Below, piece by piece: positions 10,225 to 20,897 of a DNA stretch of 64,000 nt. The notes beneath the pieces were generated by a model. It saw only the letters and a list, made by a program, of their open reading frames with translations, was not told the origin of the DNA and ran no database searches. Made by a program: the position numbers and the translations under genes. Location: contig OY757939.1 of the NCBI GenBank assembly GCA_963585895.1, positions 26,726,367 to 26,790,366 of the forward strand, given 5' to 3'. How positions within the stretch are numbered: the first letter of the stretch is position 1; the number at the start of each line of letters is the position of its first letter. Source of the DNA: Sepioteuthis lessoniana (taxonomy: Eukaryota; Mollusca; Cephalopoda; Myopsida; Loliginidae).

Positions 10225-10380
10225 TCGTCATAGAGCAATGGTAAGCATTCTTATCTCACAAGCCATTACAAGAAACGTTAGTTCGATCTGGACCAATTCT
10301 TGAAAATAGCCAATTTTTGGTTTAGATTAATTTATTTAACGGCATATCAACTCCTTATGGATTATTTGTTAATGAATAAT
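10225..10380 (+). repeat. tRNA-derived repeat head with A and B boxes
   Basis: An A-box-like 'agagcaatggtaagc' (about 10232) is followed about 40 bases later by a B-box-like 'gttcgatct' (about 10281). The sequence continues into a tail-like stretch with 'ttaacggcatatcaactcc'. The stem pairing of a real tRNA is not evident. Confidence 0.55.
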
Positions 10381-10919
10381 GATTTAATGCGGGTATTAGT
10401 TAATGAATAATGATTCTATAAATATTTTCTTTTTATATTTTCTACATTTCTTTGCAATCATTGCATTCATTTTTTAGATTACGTTTTTTATTGATCTATA
10501 AAAATCATGGCAGATGGATTGGATAAATGGATATGACAATATGAGGTATTCCCAGGTGTTAAAATCTTATGAGGTATGATGCATTTTTTTATTCAGGAAA
10601 ATGCAAATTTTCCTTTTATCAAAACATAAAACACACTGACTCTGAAAGAAATTCAAAAGTCAATTTAAAAGGTCACCGATGGACTTGTCCTACTCGAACT
10701 TTCAAATAATCAAAACAAAAAGTAATCCGCCTTGGGGTTTTGTCGGTGCATTATCATTTTTAAATCATGACATCTCTTGCCCACCTGTTGAGGTTAAAAG
10801 GCCAAATCTTTGGATAGATTAATCAGATTTTTGATTTTTGTTTTAGTTTATGTGAAAAGAGATACTCCCTGAGAAGGCATGGGCTGGGACCTTTAATTAA
10901 CAATGCCCCTATATTGAGG

Positions 10920-11125
10920 TTTGATTGGATAACCCTTTAAAATTTGATGTGTTGAAGAGATACTCTTCCCACAGACGTAGATTGGCACATTTGATTAGTT
11001 GAGCGGTGAAAAAGTATTAGAAGAATACGAAATGATCTGTGATTGGTTATCCAATAGGGAATGTTTGGTCCGAGGGAAATCGGCTATAAAAGTAAATATT
11101 TTTAGAGTAAAATGAGAGAAGAGTT
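10920..11125 (+). promoter_or_regulatory. CCAAT/TATA promoter-like region
   Basis: ATTGG at 11042-11046 and CCAAT at 11051-11055 lie in inverted array. About 30 bases on comes a good TATA box, ggcTATAAAAG (11085-11092). Another ATTGG is near 10925. Spacing fits an RNA polymerase II core promoter with a start around 11115-11120. No identifiable gene follows. The first ATG (11112) opens a 27-codon frame, basic and ending near 11195, of unknown meaning. It could equally be an LTR or transposon promoter. Confidence 0.4.
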
Positions 11126-11257
11126 CTTATATCTATACCGAAGACAAGAAAAGAAAAAGCCTCTCCAGCAAAAGCCTCACTCATCGAAAACTTGAGTAAG
11201 ATAGACTTCACCAGCTAGATACATAATTTGTTTGTCTCTCAAATACAACAAAAAGCA

Positions 11258-11282
11258 AATATATATATATATATATATATAT
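11258..11282. repeat. (AT)n microsatellite
   Basis: Short AT tract abutting the sequence that leads to the hammerhead-like motif at 11427. Confidence 0.9.
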
Positions 11283-11426
11283 TGGCAGCATTCCTTCATT
11301 AATACAAATTTCGTTGAACATAACAGACATTTTCTGTCTACCTATTTTCTAGTTGATCCATTCATATTGCCGTATTGATTTTATAGTATTCGGCGAGAAT
11401 TGATTGATATATTTTCCATAATTGTT

Positions 11427-11478
11427 AATTTCCCAAGTACTTTCTGTCCGACTTTAGACCCTCATCAGAGGAGGATGT
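11427..11478 (-). ncRNA. Hammerhead-like motif
   Basis: Minus strand: CTGATGA (11468-11462), a short stem II (GTCT/GGAC with a 6-base loop), then GAAAGTACTT, whose AGTACT palindrome gives a minimal stem III. T and GGGA follow, and GGGA pairs with TCCT just before the core (4 bp, one G-T). A single extra A lies between stem II and GAAA. Core bases are otherwise conserved. Confidence 0.4.
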
Positions 11479-11559
11479 ATTACAGAAGTGATGCAACTTT
11501 TGTATGTACATTACTACTTTGCAAGAAGAAGAACATCTGGGTCGTTGCAGTGTGTAGTG

Positions 11560-12360
11560 TTTACTTTTAAAATTGTTCTATAAATAGTTTTATAGTAATA
11601 ATTCGTTTTTCTAGCAGCTTCTTATGATGGATACTGACGACTAATTGTTTAAACTCGACTTTTGCTCTCTAATTGAGTGCAATATTTCCAACGGTTTTCT
11701 TAAAAATTTCTTTTACCCGCTTTTTGTTGAATGGCTTTTTGTAAAAAAATTCCAGTCATATGACCTGGGTCGGTGAAGTGCAACAACTAAAAATTTATTT
11801 AAAACTCAACGAATCTTCAGCATAAAAAATAATTTTCTCTTAAACCAAAGATTCTAGGATTTTATTATTTTTAGTACAACATTATATAATTAGAATGGAT
11901 ATCACTGAGTCTTGTTTATAAATATTCCCTACTCTATTGATATTTTACAGTTAGAAATTAGAATTACAAAAACCGATATGAGAGGTAAATTGAATTAAAT
12001 TGAATTTAAATTGAATTGAAATTTAAATTATAATAAAAAAGAAAATATACATCTATATGAACAGTTAAGGTACGAAATGCTAATTAAAATACTTCACTTT
12101 TTCCTAAAAGCTATCATCAATATTATCTATAGCCGCTGTTAACTAATAGATTCTTATTTAAGTGCTACGCTTCTTCCAAAGAATAAGAATCCCTCATATG
12201 ATCGTCAGCTTTTACTAGAGAAAGTCACCAGGTTCATAACCCGTAAGGATATGATGATATTAACTGTATCAGAAATCTTTTCCTACATCGTCAAATATTA
12301 TATGCATCTTTATATGGTATATTTTATTATCAAAATAATATGTAGCTTTTAATCAAAGAT
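11560..12360. other. No recognised feature
   Basis: AT-rich, no supported gene; a local 'aattgaatt/aaatt' slip-repeat lies near 11990-12030. Confidence 0.5.
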
Positions 12361-12364
12361 ACCA

Positions 12365-12700
12365 GGATTGTATTACTTATCAATCAACATGGATATTATT
12401 AGTTTGATCATTTTTATCAACCCCTCCGCTTGGGCAGGATATGACACAAGGTCAATTTTTAAGTGGAGTTTAATAGGTTTGAATTCAGAGCATTCCTTCT
12501 CCTAGACTAGTTGCCTCACCAAGGCTGAAGAACCCAGTCTGTCGTAATATTTATCCATAGCTGGAGAGAGAATAATTGGATTCATACCTTTCCGAAGGGT
12601 GTTAGTGCTATGTGCAATGCAATTAGCCTGGTCTAGGGTCCGAACTCATGTCGCCGTGTCCATTTCCTACGACGATAACCATTACACCACGGGCACTTAT
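12365..12700 (-). repeat. tRNA-headed SINE (third family), near full-length
   Basis: Read on the minus strand it begins with an A-box-like 'ggtgtaatggttatcg' (complement of about 12668-12690) and a B-box-like 'gagttcgga' (about 12644). It continues through 'tgtgtcatatcctgccc' to an A/T-rich end. The body matches the copy at 50740-50990. Confidence 0.7.
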
Positions 12701-13104
12701 TTACGTATTATTGTCAGTGGGTGAGCAGAATACAAAAACAGTTCATTTTTTCATGCGATTGAAATTGATTTTAAAGGAAGGGAATATTGTCCATAGGGCA
12801 AAACAAACTATCATTAAACCATTTTACAGCTTTTAAAAGCTACATATTATTTCGATAATAAAACTAAATATACCGTATAAGGATGGATATAATATCTGGC
12901 ATAAAACGTAAACGTAAATAATGCATAATTCATATTTTTTGTCTTAGTTCTAATACTGTTAAGTTTAGTGATTGATAATAGCTAATAATATCCATTTTGA
13001 TTGATAAGTAATACAATACTGGTATATTTGATTTAAAAGAAAATAAACTTTGATTTAAAAGAATAGCAGGAGGAGGGGTACTTACTTATGGGTGAAACTG
13101 TAAT

Positions 13105-13247
13105 GATTTTTAAACAGATCCATTTAACCTATTGATGGGACTACAATAGGTACTACCATTCCGGGTCTGGGTGGAGCTTGAAGCAATGTAATGTAGAGGT
13201 ACTCAACACTCTACCACCACTCCAGAGATGGAGTCTCACCACTCGAT
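13105..13247 (-). repeat. Composite repeat C, head fragment (variant)
   Basis: Complement of the head module: 'cagatccatttaaccta', 'gtactaccattccgggtctg', 'gagatggagtctcaccac'. No tail or internal array is attached. Confidence 0.55.
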
Positions 13248-13254
13248 GTTGGTA

Positions 13255-13523
13255 GTAAAAGACAATAGATATTTCAAGCGAACAAACAGGTGATATTGAA
13301 CGCGAAAAGGAAATCTAATAAGTGAAACTGAGTCTCTTCTAATGGCAGCACAAATCAACGCCATAAGTACCAAATATATTAAAGCTAAAATCGATAATAA
13401 GCAAGAGAATAGCAAGTGCAGTTTATGCAGTGACAAAGATAAAACGATTAATGAGAAAATAAACAAATGTAGTAAATTAGCGCAAAAGAGGACCAGACTA
13501 GGCACGACTGGGTGAAAAAGTTT
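13255..13523 (+). pseudogene. RLE retrotransposon fragment, interrupted by an LTR
   Basis: Carries the linker ('gtgaaactgagtctcttcta', 'atggcagcacaaatc') and a decayed zinc knuckle (CSLCSDKDKTINEKINKC, where the His is lost), up to 'ggcacgactgggtg'. The element resumes at about 13744 with 'cagtccactgagaattgagc' and FDHITKWYM, so the intervening sequence is an insertion. Confidence 0.65.
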
Positions 13524-13531
13524 TGAGGCCT

Positions 13532-13743
13532 TGTTAGATATTCTTATAAGAGAGCAATTGTGTTAAACAAATATATTAACAAAGCAGTAGTGCAAACATA
13601 TACACACGAGAGGGTTACCAGCGAGACGGTTCGGTCCGACTGTCAAGACTCTCTGCTGGAATATTGACTTCTGCCAAAGAGTTGTACCTGCTGCTATTTA
13701 TAGCCGGGAGGGTTCATGCGTACGTGGTTAAATCACCGTAACA
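13532..13743 (-). mobile_element. Probable solo LTR inserted in RLE element
   Basis: Read on the minus strand it starts TGTTACGG and ends CTAACA, contains a TATA box (ggcTATAAATAG, about 13690-13702) and interrupts the RLE sequence. Length is about 212 bases, plausible for a short Gypsy-type LTR. Flanking GAAAAAG (left) and GAAAAG (right) could be a target duplication, but about ten extra bases lie between the left one and the terminus, so the exact boundary is uncertain. No internal LTR-element genes are present. Confidence 0.5.
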
Positions 13744-14230
13744 GAAAAGCAGTCCACTGAGAATTGAGCAAAAAACTGCAATTTGACCATATTACCAAAT
13801 GGTACATGTAAAACTAGAAATTGCAGAAGAAAAGAGAAAGGAGAAACGAATAATGAGAAAGAAAAAGAAGAAAAGAGACCGTGAAGAAAAGGAGTTGAAA
13901 GAGAAACGAAAGAAGAAGAAAAGGAAGAAGAAAATAAGGCACCAGGTCTTACACCCAAGAAATGACACGGATCGATTCTATGCGTCAAGAAAATAAGGAG
14001 TAAGGAGACTCGCCAGTATTGAGGATTCCTTAAAGGCGACAATTCAAGAACTCAAAGAATGCACCAAAAACAAAGATCAATTACAACAGCCAGTAACAAC
14101 AATGGCAATATAGAGTTAAACAGAAAAAACTACAAAAACTAGAAAACCGAAATGGGAAAAGAAACAACTGTTCGGATATGTCAAGCGACAACTCGGGGAG
14201 ATTATACACTATTCTTAATTTTGAAGTAAC
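13744..14230 (+). pseudogene. RLE retrotransposon fragments, rearranged
   Basis: 13755-13825 continues the interrupted copy (FDHITKWYM). From about 13830 the sequence is a purine-rich Lys/Glu-coding stretch, and then a linker region from an upstream part of the same element family (about 14085-14205, KWEKKQLFGYVKRQLGE in one frame). The order (downstream part before upstream part) shows that two insertions or a rearrangement are joined here. Confidence 0.5.
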
Positions 14231-14462
14231 AGATGACGAGTGGGGTTAATTGAATTTTTTGTTTGAGAAATAAAGCCGTCGTGTTGACTGAATAATTTCA
14301 GTACAAATTCTCATTATTCCTTGAATTATATAAATATTTTTTCAATCATTTAATCTATTTTGCCAAGCTTTGAAAAGCTGTACGCGTATCAAATACGATT
14401 TTATATATTTCATGTGAGATTATAACAAAAATACTTCAAAATAGATTCAAATAGAAAACGGA

Positions 14463-15445
14463 GAATAAGGCAACCCACTCGAATACACTGACTGCATCTC
14501 TGCAGAAGGGTAAGAGCCTCGTAACCAGTGTCCTGGATATGGCATTAAAAAATCTGATTGTGAGACTTCATTAATGCTGGAGCTTTGGGGAATGCGGAGT
14601 ACTCTTTCATGGTCATTGCTCCCAGTTCTACTCTGGCCCAGAGTGGTAGCACCTAACAGGGACCTATATATGGGTCAAATAGAACTGCTCGACATTTAAA
14701 AAGAGAACAAACAAATGACATGTTAAATTGAGTTGTTAGAAATAGAATTGTTTTTAGATTTAACTGTGTGTAAGCAAATTACTGATGTTAATTGAATTGT
14801 TAATGATACATAGCAAGACTTGGTACCATTTAACTATGTGCAAATGAATGAATGATATTGAATTGAATAATTAGAGTTAAATAGCAATAGTTGTAACCAT
14901 TTCACTGTGTGTAAACATATGATAAACATTGAATAGAATTAAAAGTGTATGATAGCAGTAATGGAAATCATTTGAATAGAAACAATTGCAATACTGGTGT
15001 CCCAACAAATTGGTTCTAACTTATTTAATAATGAAATTACCTACAAACTATTCACTTACAAATCATATACGTATATCCATTTAAATGAGAACAAACAAAT
15101 GACTGACGTTATATTCTTAAGGTTACTTAGCAATACCATTGAACTGATGATTAATAGTAAATAGAATTATTTGTATTAGATAGAAATACTTGAAACCATT
15201 TAAATGTATGCATAGAATGATCTCGAGATCATTTAAATATGTTATCGATAAAATGTGTTTACAAATCATATATATTTCATATATATGTATAAAGAGGATT
15301 TGGCTTTAAATAAGCAACAATGGTTGATATGCCATAAAACCCAACCAACAAAATAAAATATATATAGAGTATATATGTATAAAGAGGATTTGGCATTAAA
15401 TAACTTACAATGGTTGATATGCCAGAAAACCCAACCAAACCAAAC
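14463..15445 (+). repeat. Composite repeat C, full-length copy
   Basis: Head: 'gactgcatctctgcagaagg', 'tgtcctggatatgg', 'atgctggagctttggggaat', 'gggtcaaatagaact' (14463-14690). Middle: diverged 60-70-bp units, each with a 'ctgtgtgtaaac' or 'atgtgcaaat' core and a 'taaattgaattg' core (14690-15240). Tail: 'ggatttggcattaaat' and 'gttgatatgccagaaaaccc'. The tail module occurs twice, at about 15290-15345 and 15370-15445. It has no coding capacity. Confidence 0.8.
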
Positions 15446-15449
15446 TGAG

Positions 15450-15900
15450 AATTCGGCTCATATCAAAGATTTATTGATATTGTCGATTTCGTAAACGCAT
15501 ATCTTTACATGCATCAGGTTGATTGCAATGATTAATACCTAAAATCTATACTTTTTTGTTGAATTCTCTACTTAGTTTTGTTTTATAGCGAATGCGTTTG
15601 AAAAGCGAAATCCTATGATGTTTCAAAGATCAAATGGAACAAAAATGATTAAATACCTATAATTTAACTTTATCACATGTAAATAGTCGAAATGCTTATT
15701 TGTCTAAACATCGACATTCACAATGCATCTCCGCATACGTTAGTATAACATTTATTCAAAAACACGTTTGTAAGTATGATATCAAGGAATAAATATCACA
15801 TACTTTGATAAGTTTAGTTTTATTTGGAATAGGGAAGAAAGTTTTCTAAAGTTCAAGGTTATTCTAAGTGAATCACTTTTAAAAGAAAAAGAAAATATTG
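15450..15900. other. No recognised feature
   Basis: AT-rich sequence without supported genes or repeat relatives. Confidence 0.5.
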
Positions 15901-15904
15901 CCGT

Positions 15905-16412
15905 ACAGTCGAATTGTTCAAAACGAAAATTGATAATATGCAACACATAAGCAAATGTAGGTTACGTGGAGACAGAAATGTGACTGTTAATTATATAATG
16001 AGCGAATGCCGCATATCTAGCAAAAAAAGAATACAAGACGAACCACAACCGAGTGGGGAATGTAATTCACTGTGCAAGAGATTAAAATCTGACCATAAAA
16101 TCTGAATGAAAGCGAAAAGAGAGATAATTCCAAGACCTTGCTAGAGAACTAAAAAAACAATGGAAAATGAAGATGACGGAGATACCAGATGTAATTGGCG
16201 CGCTCGGTACAATCAACAGAAGGTTAGTAAAGGGACAGGAGGATTTGGAAATAAAAAGACAAGTGGAGACCATCCAAATAACAGCATTATTAAGATCAGC
16301 CAGAATACTGAGAAGAGTCCTGGTAACTTGAGGAGACTTGTCACTCAAACTCCTGTGAAAGATCATAAGCAAGCACTAGTATAAAAAACTTGCAAGGAGT
16401 AGAATAATAATT
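15905..16412 (+). pseudogene. RLE retrotransposon, internally deleted copy
   Basis: The frame 15914-16105 holds the zinc knuckle with its second Cys replaced by Arg (CRLRGDRNVTVNYIMSEC), then a short piece ending KSDHKI, where the endonuclease core should begin. The nuclease core is missing. The sequence resumes in the C-terminal region ('agcgaaaagagagataattc') and ends at the 3' terminus with a short AAT stretch at 16402-16412. Confidence 0.75.
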
Positions 16413-16419
16413 TCTTTGT

Positions 16420-16675
16420 ACGCAGTTATATGGTTTCAAGCATTTCTATCTAATACGAAGGATTTTTAACCAGATCTATTTGACTCATATATGGTTCTTA
16501 ACAAAGAATTAGCACCCCAAGCCAGGGTGGACCAGAAATTGATAGCAAGAAATAGGTACACCCCAGAGCTTTAGAACTGGAACCTTATCACAGGATGGAG
16601 TTTAATTTTATAACCCTTTTTGCTGGTGGGGCGGGGGTCTTACTCCTCTGCAAAGGGGTATGACTCCTCTGCTAT
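16420..16675 (-). repeat. Composite repeat C, variant head
   Basis: Complement of internal-unit and head sequence: 'atggtttcaagcatttctat', 'ccagatctatttgactcata', 'ccagggtggacc', 'agagctttagaactggaacc', 'ttactcctctgc'. The tail is absent. Confidence 0.6.
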
Positions 16676-16691
16676 GAATGTAAGTAGTAAA

Positions 16692-16965
16692 GTTAGCGAC
16701 CTTAGTAGAGGGTGACCCGAAAGCTCCCTTTTCAATAGCTACAACGCCGAGGTGTAGGCGAGGGCGCTACTCCATTTCCTGGATTGCTCCACTTTACCCT
16801 TGATCCTTACCTTATAATGCTGAGTGTTAAGGAAGGCGGCATCAAGTACATTTCTTTGAGTCTTTAGTATGATTCGACCTGGATTTGAACCCCGATCTCC
16901 CGGACTATTTGCGAACACTCTACTTATCTGGCCAATATAGAGGATGTAGACAGTTGCTGATGAGG
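16692..16965 (-). repeat. SINE B copy
   Basis: From 'gcgaccttagtagagggtga' through 'tataatgctgagtgttaagg', 'gagtctttagtatgattcga' and the B-box complement 'gatttgaaccccg' to a head near 16950. The open frame over this copy is not a gene. Confidence 0.85.
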
Positions 16966-17100
16966 ATGTGGGTTCGATCCTGTACTTAAAAATAGCTTCT
17001 GACCGTGCAGCAGCGATAAAAGAGTTCGTATCATAGATCATCGCAATGATTGAAAATAGCCAATCGATGCCAGACATTGGTAAACTCGTTGCTATCATTA
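16965..17100 (+). repeat. B-box-containing repeat fragment
   Basis: 'gtgggttcgatcctgtact' followed by 'aaaatagcttctgaccgtgc' matches a second copy at about 53055-53120, giving a low-copy tRNA-headed family. Confidence 0.5.
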
Positions 17101-17194
17101 AGAAAATGAGTTTGATCCTCACTGAGTACTCTAAACTTGAAAATATGACATTGTCTTTAAAAATAAATTCTACGTATTGTTCTTACATTTTTTG

Positions 17195-17712
17195 TTTTTT
17201 CTTCTTTTCATCGTTTTTTTTCTTTCTTACTTTCTTTGTTTTTCTAGTTTTTCTCTTCTGATTTTAATTTTCTTTCTTTCTTTCTTTCTTTCTTTTATGG
17301 TAATTTTCTTCATTGTTATACTTTTTCTTCTTTGTTTTACTTGTTTTTTGTATTTCTGTTTTTGAACAAATATTTTTCTTTTTTTTTTGTTTGTTCTCTT
17401 TAACTTTTATTGTCTTCTTCTTCTTCTTCTTCTTCTTCTTCTTCTTCTTCTTCTTCTTCTTCTTCTTCTTCTTTCTTTCTTTCTTTCTTTTTTATATTGT
17501 AATTTTCTTTATTTTTGTACTTTTCTTTGTGTTGTTTGCTTTTTTATGTATTTCTATTTTTGAATAGATATTTTTCTTTATTTTTTTTGTTCTCTTTAAC
17601 TTTTATTGTATTCTTCTTCTTCTTCTTCTTCTTCTTCTTCTTCTTCTTCTTCTTCTTCTTCTTCTTCTTCTTCTTCTTCTTCTTCTTTCTTTCTTTCTTT
17701 CTTTCTTTCTCA
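17195..17712. repeat. Pyrimidine tract: (TTTC)n and (TTC)n, duplicated
   Basis: A 500-base C/T block. A unit of about 200 bases containing 'ttttgtactttt', 'ttgaa(c/t)a(a/g)atatttttctt', 'tgttctctttaacttttatt' and then (TTC)n and (TTTC)n is present twice (about 17275-17500 and 17500-17712), i.e. a tandem duplication inside the tract. The Phe-rich open frames are artefacts of this composition. Confidence 0.9.
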
Positions 17713-17714
17713 TC

Positions 17715-18290
17715 TAATGCAGTAACGTTCTAAATTTAAACACAACAGGTGCTTTGACTAATCGACCGAGTCTCTTACTAGAGAAGGCAAAAGAAAATAA
17801 TTTTTGTGATCAGAAATAGTCAAGATTTACTTCTTACACAGCCACTAAAACTGCCCTATTTAACCAAATTTATTTGGCATGTGCCTGTTCTCTCTCACCC
17901 GCATTTTCTAATGTAGCAATCTAAAAAAGATAAGAAGACTTCACCTATCCAATAACTACAGAAGATTACAAACCATCTCAGGGCTTTCAAAAAGTCAAAT
18001 CTAAACTGACCAAACGGAAGACCAAGAGATTCAAAGCATCTACTACTACGATGGTAAATTTTACGGTATGTCATCTCTTGCTGGATGATTTAATACCGAA
18101 ACCTTCTTTTTCTTCAAACACTTATATGGTTCCAAGTAACTATTTCAGTTTTATATTAATTTGTAAATACTAAAAGCATAGAGTAGCTCTTCATAATACA
18201 AGTGATTTTGTTTAATGCAAATAATTTATACACAATTATATGGCTCAAGAATTCTGACCCAATCCAAATAATTTTCAAACATATATTTTT
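17715..18290. other. No recognised feature
   Basis: No supported gene. A short stretch near 18120-18240 resembles internal units of composite repeat C. Confidence 0.45.
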
Positions 18291-18294
18291 TTCT

Positions 18295-18600
18295 GCCCAT
18301 TCAGCTGGGGCTGTAGTATATACCGACTGCTTCTCTACTGAGGGATAAGACCGCACCTACAAGTGTCCTGGATATGACACTAAACAATCTGAAGGTGAAG
18401 TTCCAGTAATTGCCCCTGGTCCCTGGTCAACTCTGACTCGAAGAGGTAGCACTTGATAGGGACCTATCTATGGGTCAAATAGGACTTAAATGTGTACTTA
18501 TGCTAAACTGAATTGTTTGGAACGGAACTGTTTTTAAATAGAACTAAACTGTGAACTAATGCTAAACTGAATAGTTTAAAATAGAATTGTTTTGACCACC
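18295..18600 (+). repeat. Composite repeat C, head plus one to two units
   Basis: 'cattcagctggggctgtag', 'gactgcttctctactgaggg', 'gtcctggatatgacactaaa', 'gggtcaaataggact', followed by two diverged 'gctaaactgaattgtttgg' units. No tail, so 3'-truncated. Confidence 0.7.
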
Positions 18601-18964
18601 AAACAACACATCTTTTTTACCCATAAATAGGACCTTGAAGGGTACAATTACCTCGTGTCAAAGTGGGCCTGAGAATAATGGCAACCAGCTTGTAATTTCA
18701 TACTAATCAGAGCTCCAAAATGGAATCGCTCTACTTGATACATTTTTATGTCATTCACTTGAAACCTCTTTTATAGTGAGGTCCTACCAATCAGCAGGGG
18801 ACGCAATCAGTGTATACTTGACTCAATTCCGACAGGAGGAAAGACTTGTTGAAACTTACTAGACTATTGAGATCCTTAATACACGTTAACGTTTGAAGAA
18901 ACTTATAGAGTGAAACCTGTCGTAGTCTTAACTGTTTGGTTAGGAAGTATCTGAAGTGAACAGT

Positions 18965-19058
18965 GACAGTGAACGTAAGAGCTTGACTGGCGTTCGAACT
19001 CGCTTACTACAGAACCACGAATCCAGCACTTTAACCATTACGCAACGGAGACGAGAAA
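18965..19058 (-). repeat. tRNA-like SINE head
   Basis: The complement contains an A-box-like segment (from 'ccagcactttaaccattacg', 19023-19042) and a B-box-like segment (from 'gcgttcgaactcgc', 18991-19004). It is the same head as SINE A at 33514 and 49203, but without the body. Confidence 0.6.
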
Positions 19059-19487
19059 ACAAGGTGACATTGTGAATGAAAGAATATTAGTCGTAGTTAC
19101 AGCAATAAGTTCGTCGCAAATTATAAAGAAAGTATCTATTTTAAAGAAGACATTTATTTTTCAACATAATCTACATCCTAATCAATTCTCTTACTTCAGT
19201 TGTGTATATTAATTAAATTTTTCCTTCCGTCATACCTCTTTGCCTATCAGGGAATGCTGAACAGTATACCTCTTAGCCTATCCCGGAATTATGAACAGAG
19301 AAACATTTAATAGGCTTGGAGCTATTTTTTTTTCGGGCCCTTCTGAACTGCTGTATAAAAGGATGAGAAAATAATTCCTCTTCCTTACTTTAATGATGCT
19401 TGAATTTCAGTTGCTAGTCGACCTGAAAATTTTAATATCTAAATAAAAGTGGGAAGATATTTTTATGTAATTACAAGTTCGCAATCC

Positions 19488-19685
19488 AACGCCAAAAAGA
19501 TACGCAAGTGATATAACAGGAGTCTTTGCCCACTACGAAAAATAATGAAACACATTTGAGAAGATCGTTAGATAGTTTTGGATGCATTGGTGGCGTAACG
19601 GTTATCCTCACAAGCTGATTTCAAATCCCGAATGTGGCTGTTAACATTTGATTCCGTACTAATGCATTCAGGAAAGGCACAAATA
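19488..19685 (+). repeat. Dispersed repeat with tRNA-like head, copy 1
   Basis: 'caatccaacgccaaaaagat', 'agtgatataacaggagtctt', then 'ttggtggcgtaacggttatc' (A-box-like) and 'tttcaaatcccg' (weak B box). The first about 125 bases are repeated in direct orientation at 20007-20130. Confidence 0.65.
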
Positions 19686-20004
19686 TATCTTTAACCTCGC
19701 AAAAAATGGGCAAAAAGAGAAAAAGACTAGACCCTCTATCTTTAACCTAGGTCGCCGATTTTATTTCACATGGGATGGTACGGAAAAGCTCTAGGACCAA
19801 ATGTTGTATAGCAGAGAAACACGACAACACAAATGAATTAAAAAATAATCAGCGTCTTTATTTTTCTCTTGTTACCCAAAATGTATGGAGGGTCGGAGAC
19901 GGCAAAATTTCACACATAGTGATCAAGGTACGAATCTTTAATGAAACCACTTTTTTTTTTTTTTGACAGAAATGAAAATCAACGGTTTTTGAGTTTTGTT
20001 TGCA

Positions 20005-20135
20005 ATCAAACGCCAGAAAGATACGCTAGTGATATAACAGGAGTCTTCGCCCAATGCGAAAAACAGTGAAACCCATTTGAAAAGATCGCTAGATAGCTTT
20101 GGATGCGCTAGTGGCGTAACGGTTATCCTTGGAAA
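20005..20135 (+). repeat. Dispersed repeat with tRNA-like head, copy 2
   Basis: Same unit as at 19488, with roughly one difference per seven bases. It stops just after the A-box-like 'agtggcgtaacggttatcc', so the B-box half is missing. Confidence 0.65.
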
Positions 20136-20149
20136 AAGTTTGTTCAACA

Positions 20150-20890
20150 CAGGGGCAAGGTACGAATCTTTAGTGAAACCTTTTCTGCACAGTGCACGTG
20201 ATCACGCTTCCTTCTAGCATTTTACCAACTCAGTTTACGCGTCATTTCTACTGAGGACACCTGCATCCTGTTTACTTAAGGTACCAGGTGCATTTCCTGT
20301 TATTTTTGTTTCCACTGTCCAACTTCTACAACTGCATCAACAGATGTCAAAAGAATTTTCTAGTCAATAATCAACACAAGCAAGAAAGAATTTTGTAAAT
20401 GTTAGTTTTTGTCATTTTTATAAGATTTTAAAGAATTTTGAGAAATAATTTACTTACGAGATGATAACAAGAATGATGTACCTGTGTGTGACTCATTTTC
20501 GAGGACAACTTTGCCTTCACTTAGTTCAGCTACTCAAGAATGGTTAGGTAACCCAATCTATTCGACTAAGTTCCATTTAACTGGAGAAGGAAGAAATGGG
20601 TTCATGCCTTTCCGGTCAAGTAAAAAGCATACAGCCTTGTACCTAAGTTAGTGGAGTTCATTTCCTTGCACCGATGACTGTCATGCCACTCACTTGCACG
20701 CGTGCTTTTTGTGTTTTGCGAACATTCATTTCTTTCTGAAATCGGTTTTAGTTTTTCGAAGAACAGCAGGTATTTTAATTTTAATAACACATTTATATAC
20801 AGATGCTTGTTTAAAAACATCTACGCACATTTATACATACATATATTCATATTACGTAGCTCACCCTCTCTCTTTCTCTCTCTCTCTCTC
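20150..20890. other. Unassigned, with a possible third-family SINE fragment
   Basis: 20520-20615 ('aaatgggttcatgcctttcc') resembles the third tRNA-headed family. Nothing else is supported; a (CT)n tract lies at 20866-20891. Confidence 0.4.
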
Positions 20891-20897
20891 TATTTAT

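Noticed and set aside
16739-17122. 127-codon minus-strand open frame
   Set aside because: It runs through SINE B; other SINE B copies do not keep the frame.
17046-17733. Several Phe-rich open frames of 60-84 codons
   Set aside because: They are translations of TTC/TTTC microsatellite and show no start context, domain or conservation signal.
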